64,000 nucleotides of DNA from CAYXGZ01 sp964464755 (GCA_964464755.1 CAYXGZ010000012.1:10847-74846), one strand, 5' to 3'; positions 32,879 through 41,754 are shown, counted from the stretch's first letter. A program made the numbers and translations. Notes: a model not told the origin generated them from the letters alone.

Positions 32879-34306
32879 CTAGGGAAACTCGACGATCCAG
32901 CAGCGCCAGTCGACGAGGAGGTTCTGCTCGTCGAGCAGCACGAACTCGGTGGGGTCGGTGACGATCGCGTAGACGCGGATCGGCCCGCCCCCGATCTTGC
33001 GCGGGTCGAGGATCACGACGTCCTTGCCGTCCTTGTTCGTCGAGGGCAGCACCTCGCCCAGGGGCTTCTTCCACTTCGGGCCCTCGCCCTTCCGGTCGCC
33101 GGGCCGGCCGTCGCGGCAGCGGTAGAGGTCCTTGAAGCGGCCCTCGGTGTCCGTCCCGCCCTTGGCGTCGGAGCCGCCGCCGTACTTCTCGCCCTTGTTG
33201 ATGCGCTGGTAGATCCACTCGACCTTGAGCTTGTGCGTCGCCGGCTGCAGCGTCCGCACGTGCAGCTCGATCGGCGCCTCCGCGTTCGCCGCGACGGGCT
33301 TCTCGAAGGGCGAGCCGCCGTCGATCGGGCGCACGTGGGTGTAGAGCATCAGGGTGAGCGCCTCCCGGCAGACCGCGCAGAACTCGGGGCCGCCGCTGAG
33401 CAGGCACTCGCCGTCCGGGACGGCCTTCCAGCAGCGGCGCGTCCGCCAGTGGGCGCCCTCGAGGATGTCGATCGCGGCCGCCCGCTTGTCGCCCGCCTTC
33501 TTGGCCTCGAGCCAGTGCGCCCAGGGGACCTTCGTGGCGTCCTCGGTCACGTTGACCGTCTCCGGAACGGCCGGCGGGTCCTTGCGGTCGCCACCGCCGC
33601 CCCAGCCCCAGCCTCCGCCCGCGCTGAACTCGTCCCCGAGCCCCGCGAGCGCGTGGGCCCAGGCGTGCTGGATCCGCGTGGCCGTGGGGCGGGGGCCCGA
33701 GAAGGCCGCGACGCCGTGCCCGCACTGGCTGTGGACCGCGCCGCCGGGCCGGATCTGCAGCAGCGCCAGCCCGTCGTCGTCGCCGCACATCTTCGCGACA
33801 TCGCGCGCGGCCTGGCCGTCGTAGAGCAGGTCCCCGTTGTCCTCGCGGCCCCCGAAGTAGGTCGTCAGGGAGCCCTCGGCGCGGTTGAGGCGGGGCTCCT
33901 TCGAGGCGACGTTCGCGCGGTAGAGGTTGAAGTAGCGCGAGTACTCGCGCATCGGGTCGACCTTGAAGATCGCGCGGAGGATGGGATCCGTCTCCTTCTC
34001 CCACACCTGTTGCTTGCGGTCCTCGTACTCCACGCCGTCGGCCATGAGGACGAGGTCGAGGCGGTTCGAGGGCAGCCCGTTCACCTCGATGGGCAGGATC
34101 CGGAGGTAGGAGTTGTCCCCGGCGAAGTTCTTGGCGCGCTCGGCGACGGGCGACTTGGGGAACTGCCGGACGATGGCCATCGCGATCGCGCGGCCCTCCT
34201 GGAAGCGGCCCGCGTCCATGGCCTTGAGGAGCTTGTCCCAGGCCTTCTCGGCGCTGTCCTGGGGAGGGGGGACGAGGACGAGGAGCGCGAGGACGACGAA
34301 GCGCAT
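32879..34306 (-). CDS. Secreted M64 (IgA peptidase)-like protein lacking the catalytic Glu
   Basis: A 475-residue protein with a signal peptide (MRFVVLALLVLVPPPQ). The M64 layout is present: a helical N-terminal part, then NRLDLVLMADGVE (residues 81-93), FGGREDNG, the zinc region and a Cys-rich CAVC segment. In active M64 members the zinc region reads HExGHxxxGLxDE. Here it is H214-A-W-A-H218 followed by GLGDEF at 222-227. The two His and the DE after them remain, but the catalytic Glu after the first His is Ala. It is therefore likely a metal-binding pseudoprotease. A good ribosome binding site (GGAGGAG) precedes the ATG. Confidence 0.8.
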   Translation of the reverse strand: MRFVVLALLVLVPPPQDSAEKAWDKLLKAMDAGRFQEGRAIAMAIVRQFPKSPVAERAKNFAGDNSYLRILPIEVNGLPSNRLDLVLMADGVEYEDRKQQVWEKETDPILRAIFKVDPMREYSRYFNLYRANVASKEPRLNRAEGSLTTYFGGREDNGDLLYDGQAARDVAKMCGDDDGLALLQIRPGGAVHSQCGHGVAAFSGPRPTATRIQHAWAHALAGLGDEFSAGGGWGWGGGGDRKDPPAVPETVNVTEDATKVPWAHWLEAKKAGDKRAAAIDILEGAHWRTRRCWKAVPDGECLLSGGPEFCAVCREALTLMLYTHVRPIDGGSPFEKPVAANAEAPIELHVRTLQPATHKLKVEWIYQRINKGEKYGGGSDAKGGTDTEGRFKDLYRCRDGRPGDRKGEGPKWKKPLGEVLPSTNKDGKDVVILDPRKIGGGPIRVYAIVTDPTEFVLLDEQNLLVDWRCWIVEFP

Positions 34307-34321
34307 GGCTCCTCCCGGTGT

Positions 34322-34558
34322 CTAGGCGTTGAAGTAGGCCCGCCCCGATTTGTATACGACGCCGGGGAGGAAGAATTCGGCGTCTTCCATCTCCTCCATC
34401 TGGTCGATCTTGATGGTGTGCTTGAGCTTGGGGTAGGGGAAGTTGTCGAGCAGGTAGCGGGCCGCGGACTCCGCCGTCTCCTCGATGACGTGGAAGTTCT
34501 GGTAGAAGGACCGGCCGTCGTTGCCGGTCACCAGGATATTCCACTTCTTGTTCTTCAT
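34322..34558 (-). CDS. Small cytosolic protein of unknown function
   Basis: A 78-residue protein with no signal peptide: MKNKKWNILVTGNDGRS, then a helix around AESAARYLLDNFP and IDQMEEMEDAEFFLPG. It has its own promoter 11 nt upstream of the start and is followed 15 nt later by the M64-like gene. No known family is recognised. Confidence 0.65.
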   Translation of the reverse strand: MKNKKWNILVTGNDGRSFYQNFHVIEETAESAARYLLDNFPYPKLKHTIKIDQMEEMEDAEFFLPGVVYKSGRAYFNA

Positions 34559-34569
34559 GGGGTCGGGTG

Positions 34570-34598
34570 AATGTAATCGAAGGTTCCGGGGTATGCAA
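34570..34598 (-). promoter_or_regulatory. Promoter of the 78-residue protein gene
   Basis: On the minus strand TTGCAT (34598-34593), 17 nt, TACATT (34575-34570). The gap to the ATG at 34558 is 11 nt, so the leader is only about 5 nt. Confidence 0.55.
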
Positions 34599-34644
34599 TC
34601 ACCGGAATCCGAAACAAAACGGGTTTCCCGGCGGTCGACAGGGC

Positions 34645-35979
34645 ATGAACAAGCTGCTCTTCGCGGTGGGCATCGCCCTGGCCCTTGGAGTCGGGATCTT
34701 CGGCGTCCTCGCCTGGCGGAAGCACCTCCACGCGGACGAGATCGTCGCCCGCCACGAGAAGGAGGCCCGCAAGCGCCTCGCGGAAATCCGCTCGGCCTCC
34801 TCCGAGCGGCCGCCGCACCGGAGCCCCGCGGTCGACGGCAACGGCTGGACGCACCTCTCCAAGGCCCTGGCCGCCTACAAGGTCGCGCACGAGGCGAAGG
34901 AGACCTCGGTGTTCCCGTCGATCTCCGGGGAGGAGCCCGAGCCGCCGCCCCACGCGCCGAGCATCGACGCGTTCCTCGACAAGCACGCCGCGATCTTCGA
35001 GGGCCTCCGCACCTCGCTGGCCTGCCGGAGCGTGGACCCTGCCTACCGCTACGAGGACGGCTTCGCGTTGCTGCTCCCCGAGGTCACGTCGCTGCTCTCC
35101 GTGAACAAGGCCATCTCCGACGTCGCCCGGCTCCGCCACTCGCAGGAGCGAGACGACGAGGCGCTCGAGTGGATCGCGCTGGGCCTCGGCCTGGGCGTGG
35201 ACGGGGAGGCGCGGGGCGTGCTCGTGAACCGCCTCGTGACGGAGGTGATCTTCGGGATCCAGTCCCGGACCCTCAGGGAGGTCCTGGACAGGACGAAGGC
35301 CGGGCCGGCGGCGCTCGCCGCGATGCAGGCCGCCCTCGACCGCGTCCTCGCGCAGCACGGGCCGGGCTGGAGCGGCTGCGGGGCGGAATGGGCCATGGCC
35401 CAGCTCACGTTGGTCGACCTGGCGCACGGACGACTCCGGGGCGAGGACCTCGCCAACTCCGGGCTCAAGGGCGAGGGTCTCACCATCATGCCCGGGTACT
35501 ACTTCTCCATGAAGGTCATGGTGGCCGACGCGCTCGAGGGCTGGAGCCAGATGACGCGGGAGATCGAGGAGCTGGAGCGGCTGGCCCCGCTCCAGGCGCG
35601 GCGAGAGGCGGACACGCTGACCGCGGACCTGCTGGCGCGGCGCAACCCGCTGCTGTCCCTGCTGGTCCCCGCGTACGCGCGGCTTCCCATGAACATCGGT
35701 CGCTCGCGCTTGATGATGGACCAGGCCCGGATCGCGCTCGCGCTGGCCCGGCACCGCGCGGAGCACGGGGTTTTCCCGAAGGACCTCGCCGCCCTCGCGC
35801 CGGCGTACCTCACGGCGATCCCCGAGGACCCGTTCACGCGCGCCCCGTACCGCTACGAGCTGCGCGACGGCGCGGCCGTGCTCTGGTCGCTCGGGGCGGA
35901 CCTGGACGACGACGGGGCCGCCAAGCCCGTGGACTGGGAGGAGGGCCTCGACGGCGACGTGGTGGTGACCCTGCGCTGA
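34645..35979 (+). CDS. Membrane-anchored protein with pseudopilin-like C-terminal segment
   Basis: A 444-residue protein. A helix at 3-22 (KLLFAVGIALALGVGIFGVL) anchors it, followed by a mostly helical body. The last 75 residues (RHRAEHGVFPKDLAALAPAY, then IPEDPFTRAPYRYEL and WSLGADLDDDGA) match a tail found in many planctomycete and verrucomicrobial proteins and resembling the C-terminal part of GspG-type pseudopilins. The start ATG at 34645 begins just before the helix. Function is unknown. Confidence 0.75.
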   Translation: MNKLLFAVGIALALGVGIFGVLAWRKHLHADEIVARHEKEARKRLAEIRSASSERPPHRSPAVDGNGWTHLSKALAAYKVAHEAKETSVFPSISGEEPEPPPHAPSIDAFLDKHAAIFEGLRTSLACRSVDPAYRYEDGFALLLPEVTSLLSVNKAISDVARLRHSQERDDEALEWIALGLGLGVDGEARGVLVNRLVTEVIFGIQSRTLREVLDRTKAGPAALAAMQAALDRVLAQHGPGWSGCGAEWAMAQLTLVDLAHGRLRGEDLANSGLKGEGLTIMPGYYFSMKVMVADALEGWSQMTREIEELERLAPLQARREADTLTADLLARRNPLLSLLVPAYARLPMNIGRSRLMMDQARIALALARHRAEHGVFPKDLAALAPAYLTAIPEDPFTRAPYRYELRDGAAVLWSLGADLDDDGAAKPVDWEEGLDGDVVVTLR

Positions 35980-35983
35980 TCGA

Positions 35984-36002
35984 GGCGGTCCCGGGGACCG
36001 CC
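35984..36002. terminator. Possible weak terminator hairpin between 35979 and tRNA-Leu
   Basis: GGCGGTCC (35984-35991) pairs with GGACCGCC (35995-36002) around a 3-nt loop. It sits 4 nt after the stop of the rightward gene and 11 nt after the end of the leftward tRNA gene, so it could serve both. A proper T-run is missing on both sides. Confidence 0.4.
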
Positions 36003-36013
36003 GTTGGAGTTTA

Positions 36014-36101
36014 TGGTGGGCGCGAGAGGACTCGAACCTCCACGGCTGTTGAGGCCACTAGGTCCTGAGCCTAGCGCGTCTGCCAATTCCGCCACGCGCC
36101 C
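36014..36101 (-). tRNA. tRNA-Leu (anticodon CAG)
   Basis: An 88-nt class II tRNA including an encoded CCA. Acceptor strands GGGCGCG (36101-36095) and CGCGCCC (36024-36018) pair fully. The anticodon loop is CTCAGGA, giving CAG, which reads CTG Leu codons. The T-arm GGTTCGAGTCC is present, and the long variable arm typical of tRNA-Leu lies between. CTG/CTC codons are very common in this GC-rich genome. Confidence 0.95.
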
Positions 36102-36118
36102 ACGTTGGAGGAACGGGG

Positions 36119-36146
36119 ATTATAGTCCCGCCCGCCACGCGCGCAA
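36119..36146 (-). promoter_or_regulatory. tRNA-Leu promoter
   Basis: On the minus strand TTGCGC (36146-36141), 16 nt, then a perfect TATAAT (36124-36119). Transcription would start near 36112, about 11 nt before the mature tRNA. The -35 lies next to the dxs stop. Confidence 0.65.
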
Positions 36147-36149
36147 GGC

Positions 36150-38126
36150 CTAGTAGAACACGCGGCCGGAATCGTCGCGCAGCGCGGGCCGCGGCCGGCC
36201 CGCCACCTGCATGCGCACCACGTCGGCGATCCCCTCGGCGTCCAGGTGCAGGAACTTCAGCAGCTCCGTCCGGCTCCCGTGCTGGATGAAGCGGTCCGGC
36301 ACGCCGTGGATCTTCACCTTGCCCGCGTCATCGTTCCGCAGCGCGAGCGCCTCGACGACGGCCGAGCCGAAGCCGCCCGCCATCGCGTGGTCCTCGAGCG
36401 TGAGCACCCAGGGGTAGCGCCGCGCCAGGTCGGAGGCGAGCTCGGCGTCCAGCGGCTTCGCGAAGCGCGCGTTGGCCACCGCGACGTCGATCCCCTCCTT
36501 GAGCAGGAGGTCCCGCGCCTGCAGCGCCTTGACCGTCATCACGCCGTACGCGAGCAGGGCGCCGTCCCGGCCCTCGACGAGCAGCTCGCCGCGGCCGGGG
36601 GCCAGCGGCGTCGTCTTCAGCGGCCAGCGCGAGAGGTCCGGGACGTTCTCGCGCGGGATCCGGATGGCGCAGGGGCCCTTCAGCGCGACGGCGTAGGCGA
36701 GCATCTCCTTGAGCTCGGCCTCGTCCTTCGGCGCCATGAGCGTCATGTGGGGCAGGGTGCGGCAGAACGCGATGTCGAACATGCCGTGGTGCGTCGGCCC
36801 GTCCTCGCCGGCGATGCCGCCCCGGTCCAGGACGAGCGTGACCGGCAGGTTGTTGAGGCAGAGCTCCTGGTAGATCATGTCGTAGGCGCGCTGCACGAAC
36901 GTCGAGTAGATCGCCGCCACGGGCCGCAGCCCCGCCTGGGCCGTGCCCGCGGCGAAGCTCAGCGCGGCCTGCTCGCTGATCCCGACGTCGAAGGTGCGCT
37001 CGGGGAACTCGCGACCGAACTCGAGGATCCCCGTCCCGTCCGGCATCGCGGCGGTGATCCCGAGGATCCGCTCGTCCTTCCGGGCCATCGCGATCAGCGT
37101 GTCGGAGAAGGCCTTCGTGTACGACTTCGCGGGGACCGCGGCGGTCGCGGTCACGGGCTCGACCTTGCCGGCCGCGGGCGGCACCGCGTTCGCGCCCGTC
37201 GGCACCACCGCGGGCTTGGCCTTCGGCTCGGCGGGCTTGTGGACGCCGAAGGGGTCCGTCGGCGCGTCGGGATGGCCCTTGCCCTTCTGGGTCACGACGT
37301 GCAGCAGCACCGGGCCCTTCAGGGTCTTCACGTTGTGCAGGACCTCGACGAGCAGCTTGAGGTCGTGCCCGTCGATGGGGCCGTAGTACTGGAAGCCGAA
37401 CGCCGTGAAGATGTTCGGGAGGATGGCCTGCTTGAGGCCGCGCCGGGCCGAGTCGACCATGTGCTCGACCGTCGTGCCCAGCGGGAGCTTCTCGAGGACC
37501 CTGTGCAGCTCCTTCTTCAGCTCCGTGTAGAGCGGCAGCGTGCGCATCTCGGTCAGCACGTTCTTCAGGGCGCCGACCGTCGGGGCGATGGAGAACCCGT
37601 TGTCGTTGAGCACGACGAGCATGTCGCGCTTCGAGTGGCCGATGTTGTTGAGCGCCTCGAAGGCCACGCCGGAGGTCATCGAGCCGTCGCCGATGTACGA
37701 GATCACCTTGCGGCGCCGGCCGAGCAGCGCGTCGGCGGTCGCGACGCCGTACGCGGTCGCGGGGCCCGTGCCGATGTGGCCGAAGTTGAAGGGGTCGAAG
37801 ACGCTCTCGGGCTTCCAGCCGAAGCCGCACATCCCGCCGAACTGGCGCAGGGTCTGGAACTTCTCCCGGCGGCCGGTCAGCAGCTTGTGCGTGTAGCACT
37901 GGTAGCTGCCGTCCCAGACGATGAGGTCCTTGTGGAGCTCGAAGACGTAGTGCAGGGCGATCGTGAGGTCGACGATGCCGAGGTTGGAGCCGAGGTGGCC
38001 GCCGTTGCGGATCACGACGTCCATGATGAGGTGGCGGATCTCCGTCGCGAGCGCCGGCAGCTCCTCTTGGGTGAGGCGGTGGATGTCGTCGGCGTCCTTG
38101 ATGCGGTCGAGCAGGGGATGGCTCAC
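36150..38126 (-). CDS. dxs: 1-deoxy-D-xylulose-5-phosphate synthase
   Basis: A 658-residue thiamine-diphosphate enzyme that makes DXP from pyruvate and glyceraldehyde 3-phosphate, first step of the MEP pathway. Visible motifs are GGHLGSNLGIVDLTIALH, the ThDP motif YIGDGSMTSG with VVLNDNGFSIAP, the glyoxylate-type DRGGIAGEDGPTHHG and TLEDHAMAGGFGSAV. Between the first two domains there is an Ala/Pro/Val-rich insert of about 35 residues (near 290-325). It is the third gene after xseB and ispA with 10 nt spacing. Confidence 0.97.
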   Translation of the reverse strand: MSHPLLDRIKDADDIHRLTQEELPALATEIRHLIMDVVIRNGGHLGSNLGIVDLTIALHYVFELHKDLIVWDGSYQCYTHKLLTGRREKFQTLRQFGGMCGFGWKPESVFDPFNFGHIGTGPATAYGVATADALLGRRRKVISYIGDGSMTSGVAFEALNNIGHSKRDMLVVLNDNGFSIAPTVGALKNVLTEMRTLPLYTELKKELHRVLEKLPLGTTVEHMVDSARRGLKQAILPNIFTAFGFQYYGPIDGHDLKLLVEVLHNVKTLKGPVLLHVVTQKGKGHPDAPTDPFGVHKPAEPKAKPAVVPTGANAVPPAAGKVEPVTATAAVPAKSYTKAFSDTLIAMARKDERILGITAAMPDGTGILEFGREFPERTFDVGISEQAALSFAAGTAQAGLRPVAAIYSTFVQRAYDMIYQELCLNNLPVTLVLDRGGIAGEDGPTHHGMFDIAFCRTLPHMTLMAPKDEAELKEMLAYAVALKGPCAIRIPRENVPDLSRWPLKTTPLAPGRGELLVEGRDGALLAYGVMTVKALQARDLLLKEGIDVAVANARFAKPLDAELASDLARRYPWVLTLEDHAMAGGFGSAVVEALALRNDDAGKVKIHGVPDRFIQHGSRTELLKFLHLDAEGIADVVRMQVAGRPRPALRDDSGRVFY

Positions 38127-38136
38127 TCGGGCTCCT

Positions 38137-39027
38137 CTAGTGGGAACGTACCAGGATGAACTCCGCCAGCAGCACCAGGTCCAGCGCGTCCGGACCCAGC
38201 GGGGACACGGACCGGACCGCCGAGCCGATCAACCGGCCGGCGTGGCGGCGGGAGGCCTCCAGGCCGTGCAGCGCGGGGTACGTCGCCTTGTCCTGCGCGG
38301 CGTCCTTGCCCGCCGTCTTCCCGAGCTGCTCGGTCGTGCCGGTGACGTCCAAAATATCATCGACGATCTGGAAGGCAAGGCCGAGGTCGCGGCCGTAGCG
38401 CCCGAGGCGCTCGACCGTCGCTTTCGCGGCGCCCCCGGCGATCGCGCCCATCCTCGCCGCGGCGACGAACATCGCGGCCGTCTTCGCGAGGTGGATGCGC
38501 TCCAGGTCCCGCGCCGAGGTCCGCCCGCTGCCGTCGAGGTCCAGCTGCTGACCGCCGACCATGCCCGTGCTGCCCGCGGCGAGGGCGAGCTCCCGGGCCT
38601 GGGCCGCCGCCGTGGGGCCCGCGTGCTTGGCCAGCGTCCCGAACGCGGCGGCCTGCAGCGCGTCGCCCGCGAGGATCGCCGTGGCCTCGTCGAAGGCCTT
38701 GTGGCAGGAGGGGCGGCCGCGCCGGAAGTCGTCGTCGTCCATGGCGGGCAGGTCGTCGTGGATCAGCGAGTACGTGTGGATCATCTCCAGCGCGCAGGCG
38801 GCCGGCATCGCGGCGGCGGGCGCACCACCCACCGCGCGGCAGGCGGCGAGGGCGATGTACGGGCGCAGGCGCTTGCCCCCGCCGAAGAGGCTGTAGCGGA
38901 TGGCCTCGTGGAGCCGGGAGGGCACGGTCTTCGCGGAGGGGATCCAGCGATCGAGGGCGCGGTCCACCCGGGTGCCGACCCGCGAGAGCTTCGCCTCGAC
39001 GGAGTTGACCGAGTACGTCCGGATCAA
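38137..39027 (-). CDS. ispA: Polyprenyl (farnesyl/geranylgeranyl) diphosphate synthase
   Basis: A 296-residue trans-prenyltransferase. The GGGKRLRP motif, first Asp-rich motif SLIHDDLPAMDDDDFRRG and second Asp-rich motif FQIVDDILDVTG are intact. Length and the small residues before the first motif suit a short-chain (C15-C20) enzyme. The start appears to be TTG at 39027, overlapping the xseB stop by 4 nt (TTGA), which implies coupled translation. It links dxs output to prenyl chains. Confidence 0.94.
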   Translation of the reverse strand: MIRTYSVNSVEAKLSRVGTRVDRALDRWIPSAKTVPSRLHEAIRYSLFGGGKRLRPYIALAACRAVGGAPAAAMPAACALEMIHTYSLIHDDLPAMDDDDFRRGRPSCHKAFDEATAILAGDALQAAAFGTLAKHAGPTAAAQARELALAAGSTGMVGGQQLDLDGSGRTSARDLERIHLAKTAAMFVAAARMGAIAGGAAKATVERLGRYGRDLGLAFQIVDDILDVTGTTEQLGKTAGKDAAQDKATYPALHGLEASRRHAGRLIGSAVRSVSPLGPDALDLVLLAEFILVRSH

Positions 39028-39314
39028 AACGGCACGTCCCCCTTCTTGGGCCGCGGGGGCTTCGCCTCGGCGGGCGGGGCGTCGAGGTCGCGGGCGGAGA
39101 GCGAGCCGTCCTTCTCCTTCACGAGGAGCTGGATCTTCTTCTCCGCCTCCTCGAGGATGCGGTAGCAGGTCTTGAGCGCCGCGAGGCCGGCCTCGTACTT
39201 CTCCAGCGACTCCTCGAGGCCGAGCTTGCCCGACTCGAGGTCGCGGACGACCTGCTCGGCGCGCGCGAGGTGGTCCTCGAAGCGCTCCTTCTTGGCGGGC
39301 TTTTCGCTGGTCAT
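39024..39314 (-). CDS. xseB: Exodeoxyribonuclease VII small subunit
   Basis: A 96-residue protein. The core FEDHLARAEQVVRDLESGKL, LEESLEKYEAGLAALKTCY is the XseB coiled coil, followed by a Pro/Lys-rich tail. A TAGAAT box at 39324-39329 lies 9 nt upstream of the ATG. Its large-subunit partner xseA is one gene away on the same strand. Confidence 0.94.
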   Translation of the reverse strand: MTSEKPAKKERFEDHLARAEQVVRDLESGKLGLEESLEKYEAGLAALKTCYRILEEAEKKIQLLVKEKDGSLSARDLDAPPAEAKPPRPKKGDVPF

Positions 39315-39326
39315 GGGGCCGCCATT

Positions 39327-40364
39327 CTAGGCCGGGCGCGGGGGCCGATCAACCGGCTTCCGGTTCCAGGGCAGGAGGGCGGTGAGTTTCGGGATCCCCC
39401 AGCAGAGCAGGGCGGTCGCGATCCAGAGGTAGACCGTGCAGCCCCAGAACAGCTCCCAGGACGCCCGCTCGTACCAGTGGGCCACGGGGGCGAACCGGGC
39501 GATGGGGAAGGCCAGCAGCAGGAGGTGGCCCGCGTAGGCGGTCATCGAGTTCTGGCCGTAAAGCTCCAGGAGCCAGATGACGGGATTCCGCTTCGTCAGC
39601 CAGGAGGGAGGCGCGAAGCGCTCCGCCGCGCAGAGCAGCACGCCGACGCTCCCGAACTTCACGAGCCGCTCGCCGGCGTTCTCCAGCTGCCAGTTGACGC
39701 CCGTCACCTTGAGCCAGGCCCCGAGGAGGGCCACGCCGGCCAGGGCCCAGGCGCAGGCGGGCAGGCCGCGGGTGGAGATCGCGCCGGCGGCCGCGCCGAG
39801 CAGCACGTACCCGGCCCAGGGCAGGACGCCGAATTCCCAGGACGCGGGCGGATTGACGAAGTGGCTCCAGACCGGGTGGGTGACGCCCGAGCACCAGGTC
39901 GAGGCCTGCAGGCAGAACAGCCCGAGGACCGTCGCCACGACCACGTAGACGCGGGGCCGGTCCGCGAGGAACTGGAGCAGGACCCACACGACCAGGAGGC
40001 TGAGCGCGATGCAGGAGAGGACGTCGCTGGCCAGCCACCAGCCCTTCTCGTTCCAGTGGAAGTAGGCCGTCAGCGCCTTGCCGACGAGGAGCACCTCGGC
40101 GATCCGGCGCAGCGACTTGATCGACCGCGCCCGCGCGGCGGCCGGGTCCTTCGCCGCCCTCGCCATGACGAGCGTCAGCGCGAAGCCCGCCGCGAAGAGG
40201 AAGGAGGGCGCGACCAGTCCGTTGATGCCGTTCAGGAAGTCGCGCAGCGGGGTCCCGTGGAACTCCTTCGACAGGAGGATCAAGGCGTGCACCTCGATCA
40301 TCACGAACACCGCGAGCCCGCGCAGCCAGTCGATCGCGCGGATGCGCTCCGAGGGGGCGCTCAT
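39327..40364 (-). CDS. HGSNAT/DUF1624-like membrane acyltransferase
   Basis: A 345-residue multi-pass protein (about ten helices). The N-terminal AIDWLRGLAVFVMIEVHA is the typical first helix with the conserved His of the heparan-alpha-glucosaminide N-acetyltransferase-like family, and YGQNSMTAYAGHLLLLAF near residue 290 fits the later part. The family moves acyl groups across the membrane onto sugars. Its substrate here is unknown. The ATG overlaps the xseA stop by 4 nt, so an envelope enzyme is coupled to a nuclease gene. Confidence 0.82.
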   Translation of the reverse strand: MSAPSERIRAIDWLRGLAVFVMIEVHALILLSKEFHGTPLRDFLNGINGLVAPSFLFAAGFALTLVMARAAKDPAAARARSIKSLRRIAEVLLVGKALTAYFHWNEKGWWLASDVLSCIALSLLVVWVLLQFLADRPRVYVVVATVLGLFCLQASTWCSGVTHPVWSHFVNPPASWEFGVLPWAGYVLLGAAAGAISTRGLPACAWALAGVALLGAWLKVTGVNWQLENAGERLVKFGSVGVLLCAAERFAPPSWLTKRNPVIWLLELYGQNSMTAYAGHLLLLAFPIARFAPVAHWYERASWELFWGCTVYLWIATALLCWGIPKLTALLPWNRKPVDRPPRPA

Positions 40365-41716
40365 GCCTCGTGGCCCTCGACGCGGCTGCGGAGGCGGCCC
40401 TTCGCGAGGCGGGTGACGATCCGGTCGCCGGGTCTCACGGACGACGCGTCGCGGACGACGGTGCCGGACTCGTCCTGCGTGATCGAGTAGCCCCGGCCCA
40501 GGACCGCGAGCGGGCTGACGGCGTCGAGGTGGCCGGCGACGGACGCGCCCCGCTCCCGGGCCAGGCGGAGGCGGTGCTGGATCTCGGTGGACAGCCGGCG
40601 CTGGAGCGCGTCGAGCTCGCCGCGCCGGCGCGTGATCAATTCGCGGGGCGTCGGCACGCGGATCCCCTTGAGGCGCTCGCGGTGGGATTTCACGAGCGAG
40701 AGCAGGGCGGTCCCGAGGCGGTCGTCGAGGTCGTCGAGGCGCTGCCGGTGCTGGGCGACGAGCGCGGCGGGCTGCGCGAGGGCGGCGCTGTGGAGCCAGC
40801 GGTCGAGGGTGGAGCGCGCCAGCTCGGCCCGGGCCGCGAGGGCGCGGCGGAGCTGGCCCTTCATCTCGTCGAGGCGGGCGGCGAGTTCCACGGCCCGGGG
40901 CGCGACCCGCGTCGCGGCGTCCGTGGGCGTCAAGGCCCGCACGTCGGCCGCGAAGTCGGCGATCGTGGTGTCCGTCTCGTGCCCGACGGCGCTGATCGTG
41001 AGGATGCGGCTCGCGGCGAGCGCGCGGGCGACGACCTCCTCGTTGAAGGCCCAGAGGTCCTCGATGGAGCCGCCGCCGCGTCCGACGATCATCACGTCGA
41101 TCTCGGGCCGCCGGGCGTTGAGGTCCCGGATGGCCGCGGCGATCTCGTCGGCCGCTCCCTCGCCCTGCACGCGGACGGGGTACACGTAGACCTCGAGCGA
41201 CGGGCAGCGCGAGCGGATCGTCCTCAGCATGTCCTGCAGCGCGGCGCCGGAGGGCGACGTCACGATCGCGACCGAGGCCGGCAGCAGCGGGAGCGGCCGC
41301 TTGCGGGCGGGATCGAAGAGGCCCTCCGAGCGGAGCTTCTCCTTGAGCTGCTCGAAGCGCACCTGCAGGGCGCCCGCACCGAGGGGCTCGAGGGAGTCGA
41401 CGATGAGCTGGTAGTTGCCGCGGGGGAGGTAGACGTCGATCTTCCCGCTCGCGAGCACCTGCATGCCGTTCTCGGGGCGGAACTTCAGGCGAGAGGCGGA
41501 TCCGCGCCACATCGCGCAGTTCAGGACGGCGCCCGCGTCCTTGAGCGAGAAGTACAGGTGCCCGGAATCGGTGGGCGGACGATAGTTGGAGATCTCGCCC
41601 TGCACCAGGACCGTGGGGAACTCGTCGGCGAGCGCGGACTTGATGCGGGTCGTGAGTTGGGTGACGGTCTCGGGCCGCCGGACGTCGAAGAGGGGGAGGT
41701 CGGCGGGCAGGCCCAT
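40361..41716 (-). CDS. xseA: Exodeoxyribonuclease VII large subunit
   Basis: A 451-residue nuclease subunit that degrades single-stranded DNA. The N-terminal OB-fold has VLVQGEISNYRPPTDSGHLY and FSLKDAGAVLNCAMW; the catalytic part has ATSPSGAALQDMLRTI-like VTSPSGAALQDML, VMIVGRGGGSIEDLWAFNEE and AVGHETDTTIADF. A coiled-coil region follows, then GRGYSITQ. A TAGACT box (41723-41728) with TTGCCG 18 nt upstream places transcription at the start codon. Confidence 0.96.
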   Translation of the reverse strand: MGLPADLPLFDVRRPETVTQLTTRIKSALADEFPTVLVQGEISNYRPPTDSGHLYFSLKDAGAVLNCAMWRGSASRLKFRPENGMQVLASGKIDVYLPRGNYQLIVDSLEPLGAGALQVRFEQLKEKLRSEGLFDPARKRPLPLLPASVAIVTSPSGAALQDMLRTIRSRCPSLEVYVYPVRVQGEGAADEIAAAIRDLNARRPEIDVMIVGRGGGSIEDLWAFNEEVVARALAASRILTISAVGHETDTTIADFAADVRALTPTDAATRVAPRAVELAARLDEMKGQLRRALAARAELARSTLDRWLHSAALAQPAALVAQHRQRLDDLDDRLGTALLSLVKSHRERLKGIRVPTPRELITRRRGELDALQRRLSTEIQHRLRLARERGASVAGHLDAVSPLAVLGRGYSITQDESGTVVRDASSVRPGDRIVTRLAKGRLRSRVEGHEA

Positions 41717-41754
41717 CGAAGGAGTCTACGGAAACCGCGTCCCGGGCGGCAAGG

